A stretch of 39,761 nucleotides of DNA from Phycisphaerales bacterium UBA7800 (GCA_002480565.1 DLCK01000050.1:1-39761); one strand, 5' to 3'; shown: positions 17,511-27,660, counted from the stretch's first letter. Numbers and translations: made by a program. Notes: a model not told the origin generated them from the sequence alone.

Positions 17511-17896
17511 CCTTCCTGCACCACCTGTGCACCGAATCGCCGGCAGGTATCGACCTTAATCAACGGAGCGAAAACAGGCATCACCACAGTGACAGGGATC
17601 TGCATCAGGTGGCCGCGATACGCCAGTGCCAAAGCATGATTACCTGCTGATGCTGCAATAACGCCCCGCTGTCTGCTTTCTTTACCTAGATGGGCAAGAG
17701 CATTGGCCACGCCACGTTCTTTGAAACTTCCAGTGTGCTGTAGGTAATCAAGCTTGCAGTACACATTGCATCCGAGCAATTCAGAAAGCAGAAATGATCG
17801 CGGACAAGGCGTGAAGACAACTTGATGTCTCATGACATTTCGTGCCGCATAGATATCGCTGGGTGTAATCGGATTGATTGTCTGACCGGGCAACAA
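17511..17896 (-). pseudogene. Threonine dehydratase-like gene, truncated by fusion with the integrase
   Basis: The 129 preserved residues are a clear N-terminal half of a fold-type II PLP enzyme of the threonine/serine dehydratase group: HTGSFKERG with the PLP lysine at residue 59, SAGNHALALA at 83-92, and FGAQVVQEG as the last recognisable motif. After about 17511 the frame runs on for about 70 codons that are only an out-of-frame reading of the integrase. More than half of the enzyme, including the glycine-rich phosphate loop, is lost. It lies 37 bases after the GH36 gene and was probably the last gene of the sugar operon. Confidence 0.85.
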
Positions 17897-17933
17897 AGCG
17901 TCCTTTCAAATTGCTTGCATGCTGCTTTGTTAA

Positions 17934-19970
17934 CTACTTTGCACCGGAATGAACAACCAAGCCGATGGCTGAACGAGGCGGTAAATCGATGGTCATTTCT
18001 TCAACAACATCGACAGACTCACCCTTCCAGAAATCGGTGACGATCACGCCAGCTTCAAGTTTCACGCGGTGAACACATGCATGGTCATCCAGGTTGAACA
18101 AGCCCAGGATATATCCTCCGTCAATCGGACTTTGCACCACCGGCATCAACTCGCCACTTGGGCAAAGCAGGTTGACACAATTCGCTCGATCAGTGACTCG
18201 CGGAGCATCAAGTACATGTCGCAATATGTCAATCCCCTTCTCATTAAGCTTGGCAAGCGCATCACTGAGGATCATGTCACCACCACTCAAGTGAACAGCT
18301 AAAGCCAGTACTTTAGCCTGCTCAAGCGTCATTTCCGGGCCCATGAGCCAGAAGCCATCGACACTCAACGGCTTACTCACCCCACGGCGATTGAGTTGCT
18401 TGTCATCACTTGTCTGCGCACTTCGCACAATCACAAAATCCGGATCGGTATTGCCGATGGTGTTTTGCATCCACAGCCGTTGGAACATATTGATAACGTT
18501 ATTTCGGACATGCGACCAGTAATTATGGATATCGTTGGTCGTTCGATGAGCATCAGCGATCCCAATGACCGACTCGTAGGGTGCCAGGCACGAGAGAAGG
18601 TATCGTTCATCACCAATGCATTCACGGATTAACTCGAAGGTCTTGCGAATCAAATCCGCACGCCCTACCGTCGGGTCGTGAAATTTTTTCCCATTCAAAC
18701 ACAGCTGCGTAAAATCACACTTGAAATATTCAAACCCATCGGCCACCAGACGCTTGTATATCCCGCGCAAATGTTCACGAACCTGCGGATGTGTAATATC
18801 CAGTTGAGCCATCGAACCATAAGAAAGACTCATCCACAAAGGTGATCCATCGCTATTACTGATAAACCAATCGGGATTTTCGCGGTAAAGCGGGGTATAC
18901 GCATTGACCATCAGCGGTGCCGTCCAGATACCCGGCGTATAACCTTGGGACTTAACGAACTTGCAATAATCTGCCAATCCTTCCGGGAATTTCCAGTTGG
19001 CCTCCCAGACACCCCACATGCATTCATAGCCTTCGTCGATGGTGATGTACTTAAGCCGGTCACCAAAGAGCTTGCATGCGACGCGTGTGTTTTCATCCAT
19101 GTCTTTGCGCTGAATCGCACCCAGATAATAGTCCCACGAATTCCAGCCGGTGGCACGTGGTTTTTGTTTTCGCGGCAGACGTTTTTTCATCATGTCAGCG
19201 TAAGTATTGATTAATGGCTGGGCATCGTCGGTCACTTGACCATACTGCATCATCACAGGGCTTGTTAACAGTGATTTTCCCGGCAATAACTGCTGCTGAG
19301 CTTCGTAATGAATTTCAATCCCCCATGCACCATGGCCGTGAGGTTCTTGGTGAGTCGTTTGAAAAATCGTAAAGCTACTTCCCCAGGGCGGTAAAGCCCC
19401 TAAAAACAGTGCATGGCCGGTGCTTTCATGTTGGTAAAGCGTGTACATGTAACTTGGCGGATTGATGGTTTTGTTCATTGACCAGTCGACCGGATCGGAC
19501 AGTTGCTTAACACCACTGCGTCCGGTATCAAGCGTGGCATCACGGCTGTGAATCCATTGCCGATAGGCGGGCGCGGTGTCGCATTGTGCCCAACTCTCCG
19601 GAGGGAAAGTTAGCTCGATCTGCTGCACATCTAAAGCCCTGTTGATATCGGTGTTGGTCAATTCGATGAGCAGACACTGATCCTTATCCCAACGCAAGAT
19701 CGCTTGCAACCCATGCCAGTCAATCCGCAGCGAATCGTCTTGCATTGTTTCACAACGGCCTGCATGACCAAGCACGAAGCTTCCTGCTTGTGTTCGGATC
19801 GTCAACGATCCGCCCTTTGCCGAATAGTGTCCGGCTTGCAGAATCAATGACTTTTCACCAGGATCGAAAACCATTTGTGCCGAACAAACCGGAAAACCTG
19901 ATACTTCGTCCTGAAAGTCCAGAACACTACTTTGATGATGTAAAAAAGACACGATCAATACTCCAGCCAT
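17934..19970 (-). CDS. GH36/clan GH-D alpha-galactosidase-like glycosidase
   Basis: A 678-residue protein. An N-terminal beta-sandwich of about 265 residues precedes a (beta/alpha)8 domain. GWNSWDYY (275-282), ITIDEGYE (309-316), the nucleophile motif YFKCDF with Asp419, and RTTNDI with a candidate acid/base Asp480 are all in the order of clan GH-D alpha-galactosidases. A short C-terminal beta domain ends in LPPRSAIGLVVHSGAK. No signal peptide is evident, so it is probably cytoplasmic and acts on imported oligosaccharides. It follows the MDR gene by 115 bases in the minus-strand operon. Exact substrate linkage cannot be read from the sequence. Confidence 0.85.
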   Translation of the reverse strand: MAGVLIVSFLHHQSSVLDFQDEVSGFPVCSAQMVFDPGEKSLILQAGHYSAKGGSLTIRTQAGSFVLGHAGRCETMQDDSLRIDWHGLQAILRWDKDQCLLIELTNTDINRALDVQQIELTFPPESWAQCDTAPAYRQWIHSRDATLDTGRSGVKQLSDPVDWSMNKTINPPSYMYTLYQHESTGHALFLGALPPWGSSFTIFQTTHQEPHGHGAWGIEIHYEAQQQLLPGKSLLTSPVMMQYGQVTDDAQPLINTYADMMKKRLPRKQKPRATGWNSWDYYLGAIQRKDMDENTRVACKLFGDRLKYITIDEGYECMWGVWEANWKFPEGLADYCKFVKSQGYTPGIWTAPLMVNAYTPLYRENPDWFISNSDGSPLWMSLSYGSMAQLDITHPQVREHLRGIYKRLVADGFEYFKCDFTQLCLNGKKFHDPTVGRADLIRKTFELIRECIGDERYLLSCLAPYESVIGIADAHRTTNDIHNYWSHVRNNVINMFQRLWMQNTIGNTDPDFVIVRSAQTSDDKQLNRRGVSKPLSVDGFWLMGPEMTLEQAKVLALAVHLSGGDMILSDALAKLNEKGIDILRHVLDAPRVTDRANCVNLLCPSGELMPVVQSPIDGGYILGLFNLDDHACVHRVKLEAGVIVTDFWKGESVDVVEEMTIDLPPRSAIGLVVHSGAK

Positions 19971-20085
19971 GATTTAAATTAAAGTAAAAAACAACCGACC
20001 AATCTGAACAGACGATAGTCATCCCCAACCTTGATTGATAAGGTGGATAGTTATCATCATGAATTGCCTATTGGGGAAATTATAT

Positions 20086-21141
20086 TCAGGAGGTCATATC
20101 AAAAATAACACCTTGAACTTGCTGCGGATTGGCAAGCATATTCTGAATTTCGTGATCAACGTTTGATAGCGGTACGGTGTGGGTGGTCAAGGGATCGACC
20201 TGCAATTTTCCCTCCGCGATCAGGCGTAAACAAAGTTCCAGGTTCGTTCGCGTGGTCCAGCGCATAAACGTTGCAGGATAATCCGCTCCCATCTCCCAGT
20301 CGGCATCGTGATAGCCAGGGCCAGTTCGTGCAGCGATGCGTACATCGACATTGGCAGGCATCCAACTCACACTAAACTTCGCACCCCCCACCACAATGAT
20401 CCGTCCCATACGATGGCCATCCGGTGAACACTTCATGCATTTCATCACGCACTGATAGGCTTGGTTGGCATCACCGCCAAAGGCAAAAACTGCTGCATCC
20501 AAGCCTGTATTTTTCGTGAACTGATCCGTCATCGCTTCGACATCATCCTGCCCGACGAGCGCAGTTGCATCAATACCTAAAAGTTTTGCCTGCTCCAACG
20601 CATATGAATTGGTATCCCACCCGATGACATAGTTCCCTGCCAATTGATAAAGCTGACTGGTCAACTGTCCAAGCAATCCCATCCCAACGACAGCCACTGT
20701 TTCACCAAACTGCGGTTCACCACGCCGTAGTGCATTCATCGCTGTTGCGGCAAGCATTGCATAACTACCTTGAGCATAAGTTACTTTCTCAGGTAACACG
20801 GCACAAAGATGATGAGGAACGACCGCATAGTTCGTATGCAGTGCATATCCTGCTCCAACGCATGCCACACGATCGCCGACTTTTAAACGGGTGACACCTG
20901 TGCCAATTTCTTTGACGATACCTGCATTGGAATACCCAAACGGCTTGGGCACGGAAGGTGTCACCGGCGATTGAGCCTGAGCACGTAATTGCGCCCAACC
21001 ACCCAACTCGGTACCAGGACTCACCAGGGAGTTGTGTACTTCAAGCAGGATCGTTCCTTGCGTGACCGGTGGGACTTCCTGTTCAATCACATCAATATGC
21101 CCATTACCCATTAATGCCGCGACAAAACGTTTATGACTCAT
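20086..21141 (-). CDS. MDR-family (zinc-type alcohol/sugar) dehydrogenase
   Basis: A 351-residue medium-chain dehydrogenase/reductase with a GroES-like N-terminal domain (VSPGTELGGW, GYSNAGIVKEIG, VGDRVACVGAGYA) and a Rossmann domain (VVGMGLLGQL, about 151-160). The usual four-cysteine structural zinc loop is absent and the canonical catalytic cysteine is replaced by the S-P-G-T-E segment, so it belongs to the zinc-poor branch that oxidises sugar-like or polyol substrates. The start overlaps the end of the upstream epimerase gene by four bases. It probably catalyses an NAD(P)-dependent step on the sugar released by the operon glycosidases. Confidence 0.82.
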   Translation of the reverse strand: MSHKRFVAALMGNGHIDVIEQEVPPVTQGTILLEVHNSLVSPGTELGGWAQLRAQAQSPVTPSVPKPFGYSNAGIVKEIGTGVTRLKVGDRVACVGAGYALHTNYAVVPHHLCAVLPEKVTYAQGSYAMLAATAMNALRRGEPQFGETVAVVGMGLLGQLTSQLYQLAGNYVIGWDTNSYALEQAKLLGIDATALVGQDDVEAMTDQFTKNTGLDAAVFAFGGDANQAYQCVMKCMKCSPDGHRMGRIIVVGGAKFSVSWMPANVDVRIAARTGPGYHDADWEMGADYPATFMRWTTRTNLELCLRLIAEGKLQVDPLTTHTVPLSNVDHEIQNMLANPQQVQGVIFDMTS

Positions 21142-21932
21142 GATTTCATCTCCATCTTCATTTCTGATAAAAGGGACTTGGCAAACGCAAGATCCGCAAC
21201 GATCAGTTCGTTGACTGATTCTGGTTTGTGGTATTCAGCGGTCAGACAAAAATTGCCGCTGTAATTCATTTTGTTAAGTTCATTGAAAAAGGCTGGCCAA
21301 TCGCCCATGCCATCTTTGCCAGTGGTAAACACGGGTTTGTATCTGGCAACTGGTTCATCAGCGGTGCGCTGCCAATATGCATTTTTTAAATTAACCAACA
21401 CGAGATGTGATTGCAGAATATTCACCGATAAATCCGGCAAATCTCCCGCCAGGCCGCAATGACCAACATCCAACACCGCAGCAATATGTTTCGGATCAAA
21501 CCGCTGCACCAAATAGTGAATGCCCATCACACTAGACACTTCACGGTGACAGTGATTTTGTATGCCAATTGTCACGCCACATTGTTCAAGACATGGGATC
21601 AATGATTCAAACCGACGCAGGCTGGTATCCATGCAATCCATATACGATTGATTGTTGGAGACTTTAACCAACGTGCGAATGAGTTTTACTCCAGCTGCTG
21701 CACACGCTTCAATAGCCTGCTGATTTTCTTCTACCGCAACACTGCCGATATGCAGGCCATGGTCAGCAAAAATCTTTGCTGCAACGGGCAATTTGCTAGC
21801 CATATTTTCAGGAGTCACCGCAAAGCCAGGACGAATGGGTAACTCCACACCATCAAATCCCATTGCGGCTATTCGCTGCGCCAGTTGCGGGATTGGTTCA
21901 TTCCATGGTTTGGTAAAAACAGTAAATGACAT
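21138..21932 (-). CDS. Sugar phosphate isomerase/epimerase-like TIM barrel protein
   Basis: A 264-residue protein of the xylose isomerase-like/AP endonuclease family 2 TIM barrel group. MGFDGVELPIRPGF, GIQNHCHREV, AAVLDVGHCGLAGD and FCLTAEYHKPES are the expected strands carrying metal-binding Glu, His and Asp residues. It is cytoplasmic and lacks a signal peptide. It lies between the enolase-superfamily gene (21-base gap) and the MDR dehydrogenase (four-base overlap). Together the three suggest a catabolic route for an unusual sugar or sugar acid. Substrate unknown. Confidence 0.82.
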   Translation of the reverse strand: MSFTVFTKPWNEPIPQLAQRIAAMGFDGVELPIRPGFAVTPENMASKLPVAAKIFADHGLHIGSVAVEENQQAIEACAAAGVKLIRTLVKVSNNQSYMDCMDTSLRRFESLIPCLEQCGVTIGIQNHCHREVSSVMGIHYLVQRFDPKHIAAVLDVGHCGLAGDLPDLSVNILQSHLVLVNLKNAYWQRTADEPVARYKPVFTTGKDGMGDWPAFFNELNKMNYSGNFCLTAEYHKPESVNELIVADLAFAKSLLSEMKMEMKS

Positions 21933-21953
21933 AAAAAACTCACTACAAAAAAA

Positions 21954-23351
21954 TTAATCAAGATTCACAGTTGCAGGTGGAAGTTGGCGGTTGATTTTTT
22001 CAATCGCATAACCCATGCCCGTCGCGCTTAATGTTGACAAGTCAATGACACCTTCACGCCGCTGATACACGCTCGGATGAATGGCCGCTTCAGGCAATGA
22101 GGCATCTGGATAAAACTGCATCGCATTGCTTTCAAATCCCATAATGGTGTCCACATGCGAGGCCAATTGACAATGCGAAATCTGCGCCAACATCGGGTTG
22201 GTCAGATCCTGCACCATGATGGCCATACCATGAGCCTTGGCCCAGCAATAACTCAGGATTGCACCGGTCTGCGTCTTGCAGGTTTTAAGCGCCACGCCCG
22301 TCCAGCCTAGCTCACGGCCCAATCGAATAAGTTCCCAATCGTGGCAGCTTTCATCCATGAACAATGGCTTGCGTTGAGATACCGCATGAACATCAATCAG
22401 ATTCGCTTCCAGGTCGTAGGGGAAAGGCTGCTCGACATATAACAACATGTCGTTGATTGCAGGTTCTTCCTGTGCCAATCGATCAAGAATGTCCACCACG
22501 TATTGGGGGTCGGTGACGGTACAGTTAAAGTCGGTGGTCAGGAACTTGACGCCGTTTTCTATCCCCAGTTTGCCCACGCGAACAATGCGTTGGTAATCCA
22601 ACACCGAGTCATGGCCAGAGAGTTTGATCTTCAGGCACGTTAAGCCATCACGTTGTATCCAGTCGGTGAGTAACACGGGGTAGCCATCATCAGGCTCATC
22701 ACTACGTAGCTCTAAAGCCTCTAAAGGATCCTTACCACCGACCATATGCCAGACTGGAAGCTTGCGGATTGGCATGGACAACAGAAAATCCTGCGGGTAA
22801 AGACCGGTAAAATTGACATGACTGTCAGAAGCGGGCTCAAGATAATATGACAAATCATGTTGCATATATTGATCGTTGTAGGTCTGGTATACATCACAAC
22901 CATGCAAATTGCCGTAGGCATCATGCAGGGCGATGTCGAATGCAGAATTACAGACCAAGGCCGCCAGCCATGGCATATTGCTCTGGGCATGTCGTTCCTT
23001 GAGCTGGTGATGAATCAGGTGATGCCCCAGTTCGATGGGATGTCCCATACGATCAAAGTCATGCCAGTCAGCAGCCAGATCAATGCACAATTGCTTGAGG
23101 GCATCAAGACGTTGTTGATAAGGCAACACATCGGGCCAGACCCACTGTACACTCAATGGTGTTTCGCCCCAACCTTCCGCACGGTTACCCTGCTGGTCAA
23201 TGACAGACAGACACACCCGCACACACGTCACCTCAGTCAAAACCTCATTGCCGAACTTCAATGGCACACGTGTATGGACAGGCAAAAAGTACAGACGCAC
23301 CTTCTGAACACTGATGGTGCGTTTTTTCGATAATTTACTAAAATCTGACAT
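21954..23351 (-). CDS. Enolase-superfamily enzyme (mandelate racemase/muconate lactonizing type)
   Basis: A 465-residue member of the enolase superfamily. The catalytic and metal residues appear in order: KxK (K241/K243, CLKIKLSG), Asp274 in TTDFN, Glu307 in YVEQPFP, Asp333-Glu334 in MDES, and Lys356 in ALKTCKTQ. The Lys...Lys arrangement is that of the MLE subgroup, which includes epimerases, cycloisomerases and acid-sugar dehydratases. It is longer than the usual 360-400 residues because of an insertion around residues 150-230. In this operon a sugar-acid dehydratase or epimerase role is most likely. Confidence 0.8.
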   Translation of the reverse strand: MSDFSKLSKKRTISVQKVRLYFLPVHTRVPLKFGNEVLTEVTCVRVCLSVIDQQGNRAEGWGETPLSVQWVWPDVLPYQQRLDALKQLCIDLAADWHDFDRMGHPIELGHHLIHHQLKERHAQSNMPWLAALVCNSAFDIALHDAYGNLHGCDVYQTYNDQYMQHDLSYYLEPASDSHVNFTGLYPQDFLLSMPIRKLPVWHMVGGKDPLEALELRSDEPDDGYPVLLTDWIQRDGLTCLKIKLSGHDSVLDYQRIVRVGKLGIENGVKFLTTDFNCTVTDPQYVVDILDRLAQEEPAINDMLLYVEQPFPYDLEANLIDVHAVSQRKPLFMDESCHDWELIRLGRELGWTGVALKTCKTQTGAILSYCWAKAHGMAIMVQDLTNPMLAQISHCQLASHVDTIMGFESNAMQFYPDASLPEAAIHPSVYQRREGVIDLSTLSATGMGYAIEKINRQLPPATVNLD

Positions 23352-23386
23352 AGCTGACGGTCTCGATTATTGTTTGTATATAGCGA

Positions 23387-24172
23387 TTAATTCGCTTTGA
23401 CATACCAAAGCGTCTTATTGTCTTTGTAGACGTCACCGGTAGGCTGAGTTTTGTAAATTTCATTGGCAGACAATACACGTGCATGGCTATCATGAAATCC
23501 AACCACGGCATTTTTTAAGTGTCGATAAGCCACAGCAGAATTGCCGGCTGTCCCGTCAGGTGTTGGTCCGCGAAATTCCGGATATTTAAAGTATGAATAA
23601 GCGGTATTGGGATTTGCTGCGCTCGTATATAAACCGTAATCCATAGCATCAGCAAGAAACAGCTTGGAACTGGGCTTAAGGATTTCATCGCGACGAATGG
23701 TGTTAGTAGGTGTCGAAGCGGGATCAGACCAATTAAAGCCAGGCAGATCGCTGAGATTCATGCCATAGGAATAGTGAAAGACATTGCCTTTCTGGATGGC
23801 CCATTGCGCTTCGGGGCATAGCCATTGAGCCTTCCAGCCTACAAAGTTCATGGACTTTCCATCGCTTGCGGTGGGTTTGATACCTAATAAGCTAAACCAT
23901 GCATAATTGCGTTGCCAAGTCTGAGCGGTGTTGTAAGCATCCGTAGGAACATACTGAGCTGACGGTAAAATCCAGTTGTTGTACTGATCCGTGTAGATAC
24001 TCGTTGCCACCAGATATTGGCGAACCAAACTCGTACATTGCGTTTGTCGAGCCACCTTACGTGCAGCAGACAAGGCAGGCAATAAAATGGCAATCAGAAT
24101 GGAAATAATGCTGATAACCACCAAAAGTTCGATGAGTGTAAAACCACTTGAGGTATTTGATCGTTGAATCAT
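23387..24172 (-). CDS. Pseudopilin-like protein with prepilin N-terminal methylation motif
   Basis: A 261-residue protein starting MIQRSNTSSGFTLIELLVVISIISILIAILLPALSAARK. This is a type IV prepilin/type II pseudopilin signal with cleavage after Gly, Phe+1, Glu+5 and a long hydrophobic helix. I chose the ATG at 24172 (AAGGAAAG upstream), 11 bases after the glycosidase stop. The C-terminal domain has the AYRHLKNAVVGFHDSHARV segment related to the H-x9-DG motif of the large pseudopilin families of Planctomycetota and Lentisphaerota. It is membrane-anchored, with the bulk outside the cytoplasm. It may organise or display the neighbouring secreted glycosidases, which is inference. Confidence 0.85.
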   Translation of the reverse strand: MIQRSNTSSGFTLIELLVVISIISILIAILLPALSAARKVARQTQCTSLVRQYLVATSIYTDQYNNWILPSAQYVPTDAYNTAQTWQRNYAWFSLLGIKPTASDGKSMNFVGWKAQWLCPEAQWAIQKGNVFHYSYGMNLSDLPGFNWSDPASTPTNTIRRDEILKPSSKLFLADAMDYGLYTSAANPNTAYSYFKYPEFRGPTPDGTAGNSAVAYRHLKNAVVGFHDSHARVLSANEIYKTQPTGDVYKDNKTLWYVKAN

Positions 24173-24183
24173 GGCGCTTTCCT

Positions 24184-27100
24184 TTATTTCTGTGTGGAGA
24201 TGCGTTGAACCAGATACCATGCCGAAACGCCTTGCTTGCCGATCTGCAGCGTGGTCAGCCCGTCATGTGATGCAAAAACTTGCTTCGCTTGATGGTTGGC
24301 AGTCATGTCCGATTTCAACGGCGTCAGCATCAGGCCCTCGGCCTTGAGCGTGATGTCAGCCATGACCGGTTCAATCCGGACTGGTCCTTGGTGCATCACA
24401 TCGTCAAAGGTCATGTACTCGCCGCGTTGAGTACTTTGGGGGGTGGTCTTGAGTGTCCCGAACTGGAGTTGGTTATCCGCGTTGTCCGCCCGAGCGATGG
24501 CAATGAGAAACATCCGCTTGGCTGTTGACAAGGGTTCATTGTCCAGTGAACTGAGCATCAAAGTGGCAAACGGGGTCTGGCATGAGATTGTCAAATCATC
24601 GAATGTCAGTTTCTGCTTGCCTACAAAACCTGTACATCCTTGACTCAGAGGGGTATTGACTGTTGCGTACTGGTTTTGCCAATCGCGAACCAATTGTCCG
24701 GTATCACTGGTGAGTCTGCCGTCGGCAAGTCCTGTGTTTGGTGGGATTATGCCATGGGCCTTGAGTTGCTTATCCAGATCCACAGCCTGCGCCACAGCAT
24801 CACGACTGCGACTGGCCAGGGTATCCTTAAGGACAAGGCCAGGTTGCTCCAGACTTGAAACCTGCTGGCCGGGGAAGGTCAGCTCCATGCGGCTGACATA
24901 GGGCAGATAATTGGCGGGAAAGGAAGCATTCCTTGCTCGCTCAACACCATCAGCAGCCAGTGTCATCTGATCGGAAACTTGAAGTCGCACCACACTCTTG
25001 GCAGGGGCGACATCACCACGCAAATACAAGAATGCACCTGCCATAAATGAAGAGATCACTGCTGGGTCGTTGTACTGAATCGACGTCTTAAGAATCGCGT
25101 TAGCCGGGATAAACTTGTCCCAGTCAAACCCCCAGCCTCCGGCATAGGCATACATGAACACACCGTCGACTTTGCCCAACGCGCCATAAGCTGCGTTGAG
25201 CATCATGTGACTACTGCGCCATTCATGAGGCCACATGGTATCTGTCTCCGTGCTGATGAGGGCGGTGTTGGCAATGCGACTTGCATAGATCACGGACTCG
25301 GTTAATTTTTCACGAGCTAAAGGATTCACGGAAACCTCAGGCTTGTTCCGCATACCCACAGTATTTTCATTTTGATTGAAATGGGGGTGATCCCAGTAAG
25401 CATTCTGCGACACGACGCGCGTGGGCAAAGCCGTTTGCAATTCGGCCATGTCGTAGTAGATATTGGTACACATGATCGGATAACGTGTCCCCAACTGCCG
25501 TGCTTTGCCGATAAATTCTGAAGCAAAATGGGTCTGTAAATACTGAAAAAAACGCACGTTTTCCGCAGCTCGCATTGCCTTAGCAGGTGAAGCACTCGGA
25601 TCAATGGCTTGTCCTAATGTCTGTTGCATTTTCCCGCCGACGTAATCACAGCTCAAAGCGACGGTCCCCTTTGCCGGGTCTTCATCATCTTTAAGTGCGG
25701 TCTTGCCATCAGCCAATCGCCATGCCTTGGCCAGCCCGTCTTTATTGTTATACCGATCGACGAGCCACTGGTTGTATTGTTTTTTAAGTTCCTGTTTGTA
25801 GTATTCGGGCTGACTGTCCAAACGCCAATCCCAGAAAACCGACTGCTCGTTGATTAATAATGCCATGGCAATGGCGGGTTCGGTGGCCAAGGTGTTGCCG
25901 GTGTAACGATTGGTATGAGTGAGGAGCTTGTGCATAAAAGCATGACCCATTTTTCGCAAGGCTGGATCGTAAAAAGCCCATGATTTATGGCTGTAATATT
26001 GATCAAAATTGGCGATACCATCAGCCTCTTTGAAATGATGGCTCGACAATCCCGTAATGGAATCGAGCATCACATAAACGCCCTGATCTTTCAGGGATTT
26101 GATCAAGTAGTCGAAGCGATCGAGTTGCTCATCGCCAACCCATGTGTTGGAAGTGGGCAGGTCTGTCCGCAACAGTGCGCTTTCGAGCAGGTGCAAACGT
26201 ACAAGATTGCAACCGATGCGTGCAAGCGTCTGAGCAATCATTTGGGCTTGTTGATGTGTTGGAAAAAGGCCTAGATTACTGTGAATATTGGTGGCCCAGA
26301 AACGGGCCGGTGTGCCGTCCTCGAACTGGAAATGTCCAGCATCATTGACCTGCACCGCACCATGTTTGCCAGCGGGGGCATCAAGTAGAAAGGACAGGTC
26401 CACACTATCTTCAGACGTCTTTGCAACCGCAGGCATGAAGGGAAGCCAATTGCTGATATCGCGCTTCGACATCAAAGTTAATTGCAATTGTGATGGGCCA
26501 TTGGCGAGATTGGCGGCGAGAATCAACCAGATACTGCGAGTCTCACCAGCCCGAAAAGTCACCACTTTGACGATGGCGTCAGGGCGAGGATTGGCTATCT
26601 CGGTTGCATACAACAACACTTCCGAACGAACCGGACTGGGATTTTCAACCGGCACGGCGTAGGCCTGACTCGCCGACCCGCCCCCCCACCAATCGGCGAG
26701 ATGTTTACCGTTATACAGTGGCACGCTGATCACATCATTATTGTCATAGTGAAAATCCACAAACCCCATCGGCTGACTTGTGTCACTAGCCCATGCAGCT
26801 GTATGCAGAAGACACAGACGGTCAAACCGTGTAGTGGCAATTGGAATATGTACTTGCTCTGCGAAAACCGATGGTTCATCATGACGCAACGCAATCACGG
26901 CACGGTTGGCGTTATCCGACGGATCAGCCAATTGAAAGGTCACGCCTTGAACCTGAATTTCCCGTACCGTCAGACCGCGCAGGTCGTTATTACCCTGATT
27001 GGTCCAGCCTCCGTTACCTTGAGCATCATCCGTCAAACCACGATTCATGAACGACTCAAGCGACAAAGGTTTGGCAGAGTTTATTGCCCATGAAACGTCG

Positions 27101-27660
27101 TCAACCCAAACGGTCCCGGTAAAGAGATTGCGACTTTCATAATTCGAGGCAGGTCGCACCGCAAGACGGACATGCGTAGCCTGCTGTGGAATCCGCGAGG
27201 CGGGTACAGTCAATTCAAATGACGACCAATCGTTGTCATCCACTTTAGAAAAATTGCCCACAGTTGAAGCGACGATTCCCTTAAATTCACCTTTTGCGGT
27301 TACGAACATGGCAAACACTTCAGGTTTGCTCTTGTCCCAATGTGCTTTTCCTGCAAATGTGTAAACAGCAGCTCGATCATCATCTAACGGTAGCATTGCA
27401 CTCACGGCATAGCAGCCCATCGCCTCATCATCATCAGTGACTTTCAGTGCGCCTTTGGCTTGGCAGCCCATCTGGCCATCCCATGTTACTGCTGTTTTAA
27501 TACTTTTCTCTTGTTCTTCGCTTGGTTTGGGTGGCCTGCCCCAGACTTGCCATTGCTGAGTGTTTTTGGCAAAGTCCCATGCCTGATCCTGATGCTGTGC
27601 GCGAGCAGGCATCGCTACAATTAGACATACTGTCATCATCAAAAAATAGATATACTTCAT
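24184..27660 (-). CDS. Large secreted glycoside hydrolase-like protein (clan A TIM barrel)
   Basis: About 1158 residues from the ATG at 27660 (MKYIYFLMMTVCLIVAMPARA, a clear signal peptide with likely cleavage after ARA). N-terminal carbohydrate-binding-like beta-sandwich modules (to about residue 430; WVDDVSWAI, VREIQVQGVTFQL) precede a TIM barrel beginning near FQFEDGTPARFWATNIHS. It has LVRLHLLES, a candidate acid/base Glu in LLINEQSVF, and a candidate nucleophile Glu in ALISTETDTMW, the GH5/GH-A-like pattern. A C-terminal beta domain follows. The GH family cannot be fixed by eye. It is exported to the periplasm or surface, where it would degrade polysaccharide. Confidence 0.75.
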   Translation of the reverse strand: MKYIYFLMMTVCLIVAMPARAQHQDQAWDFAKNTQQWQVWGRPPKPSEEQEKSIKTAVTWDGQMGCQAKGALKVTDDDEAMGCYAVSAMLPLDDDRAAVYTFAGKAHWDKSKPEVFAMFVTAKGEFKGIVASTVGNFSKVDDNDWSSFELTVPASRIPQQATHVRLAVRPASNYESRNLFTGTVWVDDVSWAINSAKPLSLESFMNRGLTDDAQGNGGWTNQGNNDLRGLTVREIQVQGVTFQLADPSDNANRAVIALRHDEPSVFAEQVHIPIATTRFDRLCLLHTAAWASDTSQPMGFVDFHYDNNDVISVPLYNGKHLADWWGGGSASQAYAVPVENPSPVRSEVLLYATEIANPRPDAIVKVVTFRAGETRSIWLILAANLANGPSQLQLTLMSKRDISNWLPFMPAVAKTSEDSVDLSFLLDAPAGKHGAVQVNDAGHFQFEDGTPARFWATNIHSNLGLFPTHQQAQMIAQTLARIGCNLVRLHLLESALLRTDLPTSNTWVGDEQLDRFDYLIKSLKDQGVYVMLDSITGLSSHHFKEADGIANFDQYYSHKSWAFYDPALRKMGHAFMHKLLTHTNRYTGNTLATEPAIAMALLINEQSVFWDWRLDSQPEYYKQELKKQYNQWLVDRYNNKDGLAKAWRLADGKTALKDDEDPAKGTVALSCDYVGGKMQQTLGQAIDPSASPAKAMRAAENVRFFQYLQTHFASEFIGKARQLGTRYPIMCTNIYYDMAELQTALPTRVVSQNAYWDHPHFNQNENTVGMRNKPEVSVNPLAREKLTESVIYASRIANTALISTETDTMWPHEWRSSHMMLNAAYGALGKVDGVFMYAYAGGWGFDWDKFIPANAILKTSIQYNDPAVISSFMAGAFLYLRGDVAPAKSVVRLQVSDQMTLAADGVERARNASFPANYLPYVSRMELTFPGQQVSSLEQPGLVLKDTLASRSRDAVAQAVDLDKQLKAHGIIPPNTGLADGRLTSDTGQLVRDWQNQYATVNTPLSQGCTGFVGKQKLTFDDLTISCQTPFATLMLSSLDNEPLSTAKRMFLIAIARADNADNQLQFGTLKTTPQSTQRGEYMTFDDVMHQGPVRIEPVMADITLKAEGLMLTPLKSDMTANHQAKQVFASHDGLTTLQIGKQGVSAWYLVQRISTQK

